Source: Sphagnum magellanicum (lineage: Eukaryota; Streptophyta; Sphagnopsida; Sphagnales; Sphagnaceae). Taken from it: 64,000 bases of DNA. The notes under the pieces are model-generated. The model had not been told where the DNA came from. It made no database searches and saw nothing but the letters and a program-made list of their open reading frames with translations. Where the stretch lies: NCBI GenBank assembly GCA_021904315.1, contig CM038920.1, forward strand, positions 18,290,001-18,354,000, in the 5' to 3' direction. Within the stretch, counting starts at the first letter, position 1. Every line of letters starts with the position of its first letter. Of the stretch, positions 47,461-57,820 are shown piece by piece. Both the position numbers and the translations under genes were made by a program.

Positions 47461-49349
47461 TACCCACTATCCATTAATAAACAAGTAAATGTAAAATATA
47501 GTTAAGGAATGTGCCCTTCTTTTTTAATCCGATCATTGATCAAAGTTAATTTTGATTTAAAATGAACTTTGAATTATAAAAAGTTGTTGTGCACATTCCA
47601 AAATCTTTTCACTAAAATTTAAGATTGTCAAAAAATTATCACTAAAGTAAAGCTCATTGTACACTATCATAGTTGTTATGCATCACCATTTTTTGTCTAA
47701 AATAGTTCATCTCTAGTATGCTTTCATCCTAGGACAGGGTATCAATTTTATTTTTATTTTTTTTAGATTAATTCCCAAAGTGATACTCAACAAGTTTCTT
47801 TTCAATACCCGCCAAACACTGGTAATGATGACCTTTCTGGACAAAAATATTTGTTAAAGTTGAAGTGAATGTGATTGAAGCTAGCTGGGATCTTGAGAAC
47901 AAAACCATATGTGAATTATTTGAATAGTATTTTCTTGCTAAAGATTGCAACAACATTAATTAATCAAATCCTAACAATGTTTAAGACAAAAAGATGCATA
48001 AGTCCAAAGGCATGTAGTATTACAACACAATGGTTTACATTTCACAATTTCTAACAACCAATGGTACAAGAAGGCCACTTGCCAACAATTTTGTAAAATG
48101 TATATTAGTGCTTTACCTAATGTTTGTTCGGTTGTAGTTACATGCAAACCCAAAAGATGATATGGCTAATAGATTGTTGGAACATCTATCAATCTAAGTA
48201 CTTCAAGGCTTACATGCAAAATAATCATCATTACATTCATCTTGTTCATCCTTGCTAATTGCAGATGGAAGTTTACAACATTTTGATGTTATATTACAAA
48301 GGCCTCTCAATTTTCTCAGGTTTAGGCATTAACACCTGACAAAAAACATATATTTATTAGGCACTTGATTTCTGATTAATTATCTCCTAATACATTAATC
48401 AAGTATGGTAAAATACAGCACAAATGCCAAATGCCAATAATGTCCAAAATATAGAATTTTCATCTTGCTAAATTAAAATGAAATCAGTGTTTTTTTAAGA
48501 ACTTTTGCTTGTAGCTGAAGTGATTTTCATCCATAGGAAGATGTAGAAAAAGTGGCAATTGTGCATTAGAAAGATTTAGCCAAATCTGACAACAAACCAA
48601 ATATGAAATACAAATCTTTAATGATCCTTCTATATTTTGGCTTCACACTGAAAACCAATTATAGAAATCTGGAGATTTTTACTTTTTTTCTGACTTCTGG
48701 CAATTGAAAATATATAAAATCACTTTTTTTTCATTTTTCATTTCACTTTTTGGTGAAATTTCACCAATAAAAAAGGCCATTGCTAATCAATTGATACAGC
48801 CAATGACCTTTCAAGCCAAATTAATAATTTACATCCTCTCCTAGATTACTACAGTCCATGTACACTGAAGCTGAGGAGCCCAATAGTCTTCATAAATCGC
48901 CTATAACTGATGCAAAAGAGCTTGTGAATGTTCTGATCTAGAAAAATACAATGGTAATATGCACATACCCCATATGTAGGGCTTCCTATCAGAGGAGGCC
49001 AGGACCCAGTGTCCTGATTGGTAAATAGATTAGTATCATAGTATGAAGGCAGAGCAAGATGACATGGTACAAAAATCAGCATACCAATGCTAACACCAAA
49101 AAAAAAACCTATACCTGAAATGGAAAAATCATAAACCTGAACTTGAATTCCAAATGTAGGTACCTATTTTAGGGTTTAGGGTGAACAGAAGGCATGGAAT
49201 TTGACCTGCCCATGTTCACACAAAGCCCTCCCAAAGTTGTATTATATGCATTTCAAGCCTTATAGCATTACAATGCATGAAGAAGAAATTGACCCATGTT
49301 TTCTAAAGTTACACAACTCAAGCAACTCCCTACTAAATTTTACTCTGTA
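47461..49349. other. Intergenic DNA and 3' flank of the RSL-like gene
   Basis: No supported open frame. The right end must hold the 3' untranslated region of the minus-strand bHLH gene. Confidence 0.4.
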
Positions 49350-52300
49350 CTATGAATGGGAGCTGGATGGGTTTGCACGATCTTTCTCCACCAATTCCAT
49401 GCTTACTTTTGGTTCAGATTCCACAATGTCAGACTTACATTGCCCTTGCCCTGCAATTTCTGGTCCAGCAAGCTCCTGCAACTCCTGGAGTGTATTTGGC
49501 AATGCTCCAAGGGCTTTTGGCCAAAGTGAATCATCCTTGAGCATCTGTAGGTACAGAGACAAAAGAATCATCAAACTCTGTGTTGTTGTGAAAGAAAATT
49601 GCACTCAGTTTTTTGCAAACTGGAGTCACTCTCTTAGCTTTCAAAAAGCCACTGGTCATTTGATTTTGCAGTTGGCCACAATTGTCAATTCCAGAACTAG
49701 AGATGTATATGTAAGCAAGAGACAGAGTGGATTGATTTGCAAGTCGTAGTTTGAGTGTTACCCGAATCTGAAGTTCAAGACACTGGACATAGTTGATTGC
49801 CTTCTCAAGCATTGTCACCATATCAACCTGTAAGAAATGCAGGCCCAATTTTACACATTACAATCCTCTACCAGCTTGGTAGCCAAAGTGATGCACTTTT
49901 GTGTCGTAACCAGGGTTATCAACTTTTGAACATACCAGCCTGGTCCTAGTACTGCATACTTTTTAGAATTTTCATACCAGCCCAGTCCTGGTATTGGAAC
50001 CAAGCCTGGTCCTGGTAGTGGGACCAAGACTGATTTTTGGCTGGTATGAGGCAGGTATATACTTGGTATTGAAATTGGAACAAGGCTGGTATTACCTCAG
50101 GTACCTACCAGGCTGATACTGCTACAAGGCCGGTATTGCCTCAGGTCATACCAGACCAGTAGGGTCTGTGATGCCATTGTTGATACCAGACACAGGCCTA
50201 TATACCAGACCAACATTGGTCCTAACCACCTCCTGAACAATAGCAGCTTAATTGGCAAAACAGGCTGAGCATCTGTCTCATGGGTGTTCTATCATTCACA
50301 ATAATCTACTGAGTTTAATGTTGGAACACTTTCAACAGGCTTTTGAGAAGTTCTTCAATGCCAATGGCAGCTACTTGTGTGAAGCTCTTATATTGTCAAT
50401 TCTCTAACCAGATAAATAGGTTCTAGTTCATTATTGCTTTATAGCATTCAACTTCCATCAAGCAGATGTGATGGACAAGAGACAAGAGACAATGCCTAAC
50501 CTTATCCCCATTAGGAATCAAGTTTTGAAGGTACTTGAGTCGCTCAGTTATCCGCTCCCTCCGCACCTGTTACAAATAAAGAAAGCAAATAGTAAAAAAA
50601 CAATCTTTAGATCCTTGGGATAATGACCCTTTCCAAATCTTCAAACTCTTACAGAAAAAGCAATCATAATGAAAGCCTGAAACGCATATATGGAAATATC
50701 AAAGCTGAAACTTCCATGAGTTTAAGTGCCTCTTCCCATCCAAAGGAAAATCCTCCCTGGAACATGCACCTGGCATACTGTGCTAATATGAAGGTGGAAT
50801 CAGGAGTCTGGAAGTTTTACAATTGAGCTCATAAACTTCATAAAAAGTTTCAGGGAGATCTTTACCCGAGCAGCAACGCTTTGTGGATCATTGGCACTGC
50901 CTTGACGTGCCCGAGGTTTCAAATTGGTGTTCAAAGCAGGGCCAAGAGCTCTGCTGCTGCTCCCACTTGCTGTGCTCCGTGAAACTTGCTTGTGTGCTGC
51001 TGTGCTAAGGTACTCAAACCGGCTGCAAGAATCCTGACCACCACCTGACCATGGCATACCTCCAGCTGCTGCTGGCTCCTTTCCTGCATTCTGAAATAGA
51101 ACTTTATGCAGTTTTATTTCAGCAACAGGACAGCTTTCAAGCAGGCCTTGATGAGAATGTAAACTGAGCTTAATAAACTACATTACATCAAGGAAGAAGA
51201 TCTCTACCTGAGCAGCAATAGTTTGCAGATCATTGTTAGCACTGCCTTGATGTGCCAAAGGCTTCATATCAGTGTTAAGAGCAGGGCCAAGAGCCCTGCT
51301 GCTCCCACTTGCTGTGCTCTGTGAAACTTGCTTGTGTGCTATTGTGCTAAGGTATTCGAACCGGCTGCAAGCACCCTGACCTGACCATGGCATACCTCCA
51401 GCTGCTGGCTTCTTTCCTGCATTCTGAAAGCTTCCTTGAAATGCAGCATCCCCTTGCTGAAATAAAACCCCACAACATCCCCCAAAAAAATATTCCTTAG
51501 TCTCTCTTCATGCTTGTCACTGGACAAGAGAGGAAGGGTTTCAATAAAGAAGAGAGTACTGATTCAAGAGAGGAATCTGACCGAGGAGATTGGCCGTTTG
51601 TGTGAATCAATGAAGATGGTGTTCCCAGAGGCAGCAGGAGGACATCTTGGCAGCAGGGCACCCTTCAAAGCAGGTAAGTCTTCTTCTGACTGCATAACAA
51701 TGCTTGTTTTCCCATCCATTCCCCCTCGCAGCCCTGTGTGACCACTGAGCACAGGAGAAACTGGCAATGCAGTGGCAGGCAAGGCAGCAGGGATGCTAGA
51801 CACCCTGGAAGGCCACTTGATCCCTGATGATGCAAGTGCACCTGATTGCTGCTGTAATCCAGCAACATGCTGCTGTCTAGAAGATCCACCCAGTTGATGT
51901 GTAACATCAAAACCCACAGGCACAGCAGTATTGCTCTTGTTTTCAATCCATGCTCTACTACACCCTGCTAAGGCAACATCCTGCTCCTCACCAACAGCAG
52001 CAGCACTACTGACGTAGGGGCCTGGGTTGAAGCTCTTCATCCCTGCGACAATGCTCATCTGTTGCTGCTGCATCTCCCAGCACATGTTGGTCACAGCAGG
52101 TTCATTGCCATTGGGACTGAACCCTAACCCTGTTTCAAAGCTCTTCATGCTGTTCTGTTGCTGCATCTCCCACACATTGCTCACAGCAGCTTTGTTGCCA
52201 CTGGGACTGAACCCTAACCCTGTGTTCAACAACCCTTGAGTCTCAATTGCTCCCACAATGTCAGGAACAACTGGAAGCTGAATCTGCTGCTGTGGTGGAT

Positions 52301-52997
52301 GTTGTTGTAGGTGCAAAAGTCCCTGGATGCCACAATCCTGCGCAGAGTCATCAATTGCATGCATTCCCAGCACACCAGTGGGTTCAACAAACTGGCTACT
52401 GCCCTGGAGAGCTCCAGCTCCAGCAGATGAAGCTTGGAGCAAGAGCTTGTCACACATGATGGAAGCTCCATATGCTGCAGCAGCAGCAGCTATTCCCTTG
52501 CCTGCTGCTTTAGGGAAAGGATTGTTGTATCCCAATTGCAAGGAATTGGAAACCCTGGACATCGATCCTGGTATGTTGTGGTTCGAGTATTGTTCCAAGT
52601 TTTGCATCACCAACTTCTTGTGCATTCGGGAAGCAACTGGAGAGCTGCCATCCGGCCTCTTCCACAAGCCGCCATCGTCAGATGCTCCGCGCACACCGTG
52701 TTGAAGAAGCTCCGAAGAAGAGGGATGGGTGAAATGGATCATACTAGGCTCCTGTTGCCGCTGGAAAGTGCCCGTGTCGACAACAAGAGACGGCGGGGAG
52801 ATGGCATGGATTTCCTCAGCTCTCTGACTCGCATGTAACCAGAACTTGTCGTTCCAGCACGGAAGGAAAGGCGAGGAGGGATCCGCAATGCTCGCATGGT
52901 AGTTATCAGGCACGTTGTTGTACATGAGCGCTTGCTGTAAAGACGATGCTTGTGCCTCCTCATCCGTAACCCCTCGCCAGGACTCCGCATCTTTCAT
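49350..52997 (-). CDS. RSL-like class VIIIc bHLH transcription factor
   Basis: Six coding exons join in phase: 52997-51582, 51456-51208, 51090-50866, 50566-50501, 49827-49762 and 49544-49350, giving 738 residues if all are used. The ATG at 52,997 is the first Met of the long first exon. The basic region is assembled across an intron as DPQSVAARVRRERITERLK. Helix 2 follows as VDMVTMLEKAINYVQCLELQ (653-672), then MLKDDSLWPKALG and a Leu-rich tail. DPQS, RRERI and the LQNLIPNGDKVDM junction are hallmarks of the RHD6/RSL group, whose members drive root-hair and rhizoid growth as nuclear DNA-binding dimers. The first exon is long, low-complexity (Gln, Ala, Ser) and carries an internal duplication. 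Exons 2 and 3 are tandem duplicates, both 3n long and phase 0. The first exon's donor (TCG then GTCAGA at 51,582) is the least certain junction. The Ser/Gln-rich part is likely regulatory, which I infer. Confidence 0.85.
49905..50225. repeat. TACCAG/CTGGTA-rich repeat inside an intron of the RSL-like gene
   Basis: The words ACCAGCCTGGTCCTGGTA, GGCTGGTATTACCTCAGGT and ACCAGACCAGT recur in both orientations over about 320 bases of the intron between the exons ending at 50,501 and starting at 49,827. Many are short palindromes, so the tract could fold locally. It looks like an inserted low-complexity repeat. Confidence 0.75.
50866..51456 (-). repeat. Tandem exon duplication in the RSL-like gene
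   Basis: Exon 2 (51,456-51,208) and exon 3 (51,090-50,866) share the order NAGK, AAGGMPWSG, CSRFEYLST, AHKQVS, STASGS, RALGPALNT, QGSAN. The flanking donors also match (GTAGAGATCT against GTAAAGATCT). Exon 3 ends DPQSVAAR, a proper start to the basic region. Exon 2 ends NDLQTIAAQ, which has lost the Pro and the Arg. Exon 2 also carries ten extra residues at its start (QGDAAFQGSF). The acceptor of exon 3 seems to derive from the sequence CTTTCAGAATGC inside exon 2. Confidence 0.92.
52027..52229 (-). repeat. Internal two-copy duplication in exon 1 of the RSL-like gene
   Basis: TGLGFSPSGNKAAVSNVWEM and TGLGFSPNGNEPAV, followed by a WEMQQQ block and MKSF, are repeated in frame about 100 bases apart. 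Both copies keep the frame open, so the repeat lengthens the disordered region without breaking it. Confidence 0.85.
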
Positions 52998-54050
52998 GAT
53001 CCTCTGTTGTTGTTGCAAGGTTCAAGATTCGAGCTCCCTTTACACCAAAGGTGCGAATCCACCAGAAATTCCCAAACTCGACAAAGTTCCTGCCAGAGCT
53101 TGTCGAGGTTTGTAGCCTGGAGGCCGAAAGAGAAATCAGATACCACACAACTTGAGTGTCGTTTTCTCCATCTTCTTCACCAAAGCCATGTTATGGGATG
53201 GATTTGCGACAGCACAAAAACAAAAAACTCTTGTTGGGAGTTCTTCTTCAGTAGCGTCTGACACACATACTGCTCATCATTCAACCAGTTCGCATCTTGA
53301 AAGCTCTGGCGACGTAATTACCAAACCACAGATTCCCGAACTTCAATGCGAGCGCCATTGACAACCCCCAAAACATACACACTGTTCTTTTCTACAAACC
53401 GCGGGCCCCGAAAAAAGGGAAGCTGCTTTCCCTCCAGGTGAGCTCTCCTCCTCTCTCTTGGTGTGGAAGATTTCCCTCAAGTTGAGCTCTCCTCCTCTTC
53501 CTCCTCCTCCTCCTCCTCCTCTTCTTGGTGTGGAAGCTTTCCCTCAAGTTGAACTCTCCTCCTCCTCCTCTTGCTGTCGACCGACGAAGCTTTTCCCCAA
53601 GTAGACCTCTCCTCCTCTCTCTCTCTCTCTCGCTGGGTGCCGAAGAAGCTTTCCCTCAAGGTTGACGTTTCCTCTTCCTCTTGGTGTCTAAGAAACTTGA
53701 GCTCTCCTCCTCTTGGTGCGGAAGCTGCTTGCTTTCCCTCAAGTTGAGACAGAAGAAAGAAAGAGTGCAAATTGTTGGACAAGGAAAAACCAAAAAACTC
53801 CTCCACACCAACAACTCCCTGACCTCCTCCTCCACTAAAACATCCTTCCTTGTCTCCTCCTCCTCTTCCACCTCCGTCGTGTGCAAGTCACAAACAAATA
53901 TGTCGATTCTCTCAGAAAACACACAAGTAGTTTTAAGGAAGAATATAACAAGTGGATCAGTTGCAGACACTTTACAGTACAAAAAACCACACGTACACAC
54001 ACGAAAAGTTAAGCTGCAGGCCTGCAACAGCAGAGGAGCAGCAAGGTTGT
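52998..54050 (-). promoter_or_regulatory. Probable leader and promoter of the RSL-like gene with long GA tracts
   Basis: On the coding strand about 53,440-53,890 is rich in GAGGAGGAGG and holds a (GA)n run at about 53,613-53,630. Such tracts are common in plant 5' leaders and are known binding sites of BPC/GAGA factors. A phrase CTTTCCCTCAAGTTGAGCTCTCCTC recurs several times between 53,420 and 53,760 with drifting spacers. No TATA box was assigned. Confidence 0.5.
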
Positions 54051-55200
54051 TATGAAAACAGAGGATTTCATACAAAATTCTCTCATAACTTCACCAAACA
54101 GAAAGAACATCCTCTAAAATTAATTATTTTAATGATGAGAGATAATTTGTGCGTTTTTGTCACTAATGCAGAAATTTTGCACATGCAAGATTTTGTTTTA
54201 TTTTATTTTTAAGATTGTGGGTAGGAGGGGTAACTTAGCTTAAGTTAGGGTAGAACCGCCCATCATCAAACACATATTTATCATCAAACACTTTCCAATA
54301 CTTCTTTTCTCATTCCTTGACCAAATTGAGTGACTTTTGTGTTTTGGATGCGCAAACCGGAGGAGGGTTGGAAATGTTCTTTGAATGTCAGAAGTAAAGG
54401 AGCAACGGAGAAATACAAGACACAAGGAAAAGGATGAATGATTGTTTGCTTCAATTTATTTTTTAAATAGCTCTATATCTCTGTATAGTTCTAGCTTCAT
54501 ATTTTCCTCTTTTTTAGTCTGTTTTGTTTTGAGTGATTTAAAATCTAATGGATGTGTCAACAAGGGCTTTATAAAACTTCTTTGTATTTCAGAGACAAAG
54601 ATACAACAATCAAAGATTTTAAGCTCAAAATTCTAATTTGTTTTAATTCACTTGTCATTGAACCCCTTACACCAAACACTCCATATCTTCCTCATTCCTG
54701 GATGGAATTGAGCAATTTTGGCAGTGTTTAATGCACTAGGTGGAGAGCTAAAAATGTTCTTTCTCCTTAGGAAGCAAAGGAAAAATGTGTGAGGATTCAA
54801 CCTCCTTTGACTTCTTAAGTGTTCGCTCACATGCATACCTAGGAAGAAGAGAAATTGTTCTGCTTACATCAACCCAACAAAAAAAATCCTTTTGTAATAG
54901 GAAGTACAAAAGTTAGTAGTAGTAACTTTGATACCTAGTAGTCTAATAGGAGACATTTTCAAAAAAAATCTCTCATAACTTCAACCCCTAGGGGAAAATA
55001 AAATAAAAAAATCAATCAAAACAAACAACTTATTGCATAATGGTTCTGCCCAATGTTATATGACCATGATCAATATTTTATTCCAAAGACCAACTCCTTG
55101 TGAAGGAAAGTAAAGAAGTTTAAGAGTATTTTATTTTTAGAATTTAAATATTCAAAATTAATTAATTGTTTGGGAGGCATGTGCCAAACCTGCCAAGGTA
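54051..55200. other. Intergenic DNA, no gene seen
   Basis: AT-rich with short open frames only. Confidence 0.45.
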
Positions 55201-55207
55201 CTACAAT

Positions 55208-55670
55208 ATATGGAATGTTTGGAATCTAAAATTTTGAAAACTGAAATATTTGAATTCTAATGTATGAATATCAAAAGCTGAAATCAAAAATTTGAAATTT
55301 GTATGTGAAATGTTTGAAATCTGAAATTTTGAAAACTAAAATGTTCGAATTGGGTTGTGTGAATACTTAAAGCTAAAAAATGAAATTTGAAATTTGAAAT
55401 CTCTATGTGAAACGTCTAAAATTTGAAATTTTGAAAACTAAAATTTCTGAATTTGGGTGTGTGAATACTAAAAGTTGAAAATTGAAAACTGAAATTTGAA
55501 ATCTCTTTGTGAAATGTTTGAAAAAAATCTAAAATTTTGAAAATTGAAATATTTGAATACTAAAAACTAAATACTGAAAACTAAAATGTCTAAATAATGA
55601 AACTGAAAAGTGAAATGTTTGAATACTGAAAACTAAAAATTGAAATGTCTAAATATCGAAAACTGACAAT
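55208..55670. repeat. Four-copy tandem repeat, period about 100 bp, built of GAAATTTGAAAT words
   Basis: GTGAAATGTTTGAAAT or variants start units at about 55,210, 55,305, 55,407 and 55,509. Each unit continues with AATTTTGAAAACTAAAAT and a GTGTGAATACTAAAAG phrase. A smaller period of 7-9 bases (TTTGAAA, ACTGAAA) runs inside the units. Confidence 0.8.
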
Positions 55671-56690
55671 TGAAAAGCCATTGCCATTCAAAACAATAAT
55701 GGTCAAGTTGATATTTGAACGCACTTTTGTGTCCATCTCTTGCAAAAACCATCAAAACTTTCAATAAACTTCTAGGTTACACATTGTAATGCCCCTACTA
55801 GCTCCTAGCAAAATTCCTTTTTTGCTTAATCTTTCAAACTTTTGCAACAAGTCTATAGCTCATTCTCATTCCAAAAGTTCAACAATGGGACAAAAGGGAA
55901 AGTAGAGAATTATTTAAGCTATAAATATTTCCAATGCCCACTTCTTAACTTTAAGACCCAATCAGAAGAAAGACTAGTTTCATGCCTAAGAATTTAATAT
56001 GAAGCCTCCATCACCACAAACATCCACATTGTACCAATGTTAATGCCAAAAAAATGGTTAGTAACATTGATTGCAAGTTGCTAAAACCTTCAACTGCTAA
56101 TGAGGTTACATTTCCAGGGATGATATTAGAAGCAAAAATGAACAACAATCAATCCTTTTACAAAATTTTATAGGAACCGAGTACAAATTAAAAAACAAAG
56201 GTGTGGGTGTGCCATCATCATATTTGAACAATTGCATAAGGCCTAAAGTTGTTGCCTTACTTTCTTAGCCTTCTACATCTTCCAAAATTACAATAACTTA
56301 CAATAGTAACAAAAGGACTTTGTCCACTCTTGAATCATTAAAACATCCAACCTCTAACAATGGCAAGTGAGGCAGAAGTTACAATTGGACAACTGCAGAT
56401 GCTGCATCCAATAAAAATGAGCCATTTGGCAAGCCATCCAAACCTTGAACATTAGCCACATTTCTATTTTTTCTTAGCTGCAACACTTAATGCTGCTAAT
56501 TGGACAAAATTGTCCAACAATTCTTACACTATGACCTGTTTTCATAGCTAGACATTTTAATAGCTTCAAATATTGATAAAACTTGACCCCATAAAAGATG
56601 TTTTAAGGAAAAACATGTCTAGAATTAGGTTTTAAACAGTCACCAAAATCCCAACCCATAACCAAACATCTTCCCAAAACCAAGTTTGAA
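55671..56690. other. Intergenic DNA, no gene seen
   Basis: No supported frame on either strand. Confidence 0.4.
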
Positions 56691-56699
56691 AAAAAAATT

Positions 56700-57140
56700 A
56701 TCCTTTTTACACCAAAATGTTTCCTTCAACTTCCAGTTCTTTCATTTTGCTCTCAAAGGTTTTCAATTCGGCCTCAAGAGCATCCCACTATTTTTCAAGT
56801 GCTTTTTAATGAAACTGTCATCAATTTTCACACTCAACTTCAAGCTTCTCTACTTTGCCCTTGTAATCTACTAGAGATTCTATGGATGAAAACTTCTCCA
56901 TATTTGCATTCCCATGATTAGTTTCAAGCTTCTCAACCTTGTTCTTGATTGTGTCAACAGATTCCTTTAGTGGCACATTTTCAAATGTTAGTTTAATTTT
57001 CAACTTTCATAGTTTGGTTTTGTCCTAAATCATGTTTGAAAACTCTACTTCTTGCTTTTGTGATGTTTCTTTCATTCTTGTGACATCTAGTTTTGTTATT
57101 TTCAACTTTTCCTTGAATTTCATCCTCTCTTTTTATATCA
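56700..57140 (-). pseudogene. Relic of a coiled-coil protein gene
   Basis: One minus-strand frame reads heptad-rich sequence: VDTIKNKVEKLETNHGN, YKGKVEKLEVECEN and then, past several stops, ALEAELKTFESKMKELEVEG. Upstream the same style continues (VENNKT, KETSQKQEVEFSN). The stops show it is dead. The family is not recognised. Confidence 0.5.
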
Positions 57141-57654
57141 CCTACAATGGTTTGTTTAGAATAGCGCTACAAAATAGGAGCTTACTTGTATAATTTCTGA
57201 AAAACTCTCTCAAGCCTCTACAAAAGATGGATATGTTCTTAGTCTTTGGAAAAAGGCTAGAGTGAGGTATGATTGGATACTTCCTTTTTCAAGGTTGTCA
57301 TCAACTAGAGAGACATTTCTAATCTATCAAACTTGACAACAACATAGTCAAGTTTTAATGCAAGAATGGACAAATGGTCTAAGCATAGATTTCCAAGCAT
57401 CTTTGCAATCCTAAACTATTATGTATCACTATATCTGGGACTCATTCAATGAGATTGATTAGTTTGTACTTAATGTTTCTCAATCATCTTTTCATACTTT
57501 GATTCCAAACGTTGCAAGTTTAACGCAAATCTTATGCAAGTTCATCCTAGAATTCAACAAATTGGTAACAAACTACACAAAATTCAAACTCATTCATCCC
57601 AACATCCAACCACTATTTTACAAACAATGATGAAGAGAGAGAAATGTGTACATT

Positions 57655-57820
57655 GAAATAAAATGCGTAGAAAGAAGCCATAGCTCCTCCCATGGAATGG
57701 CCTATCACCAATATTCTCAATTCATTATTCTACTGTAATATAGTTTGAATTGTAGTAACAATAGATTCTAACATTAATGTGTTATGATATGCTACATAGA
57801 AGCCTGTGTGTACCTATCAC
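57655..57820 (-). pseudogene. Relic exon of a class 3 lipase
   Basis: The minus strand reads VHTGFYVAYHNTLMLESIVT and, after an in-frame TAG, ELRILVIGHSMGGAMASFYA. GHSMGGA is the nucleophile elbow of fungal-type (class 3) lipases, and the preceding H-x-GFY-x-AY is the block that precedes it in that family. No Asp or His exon is recognisable downstream; KLATFG at about 57,515-57,535 weakly recalls the next block. The TAG makes this a pseudogene. Confidence 0.7.

Noticed and set aside
49201-49749. 182-codon plus-strand open frame
   Set aside because: It lies antisense to the last two exons of the RSL-like gene, whose frames match a known family. It has no domain of its own.
53477-53806. Glu-rich 109-codon minus-strand frame in front of the RSL-like gene
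   Set aside because: It is a translation of GAGGAG repeats in the probable leader and has no other sequence content.
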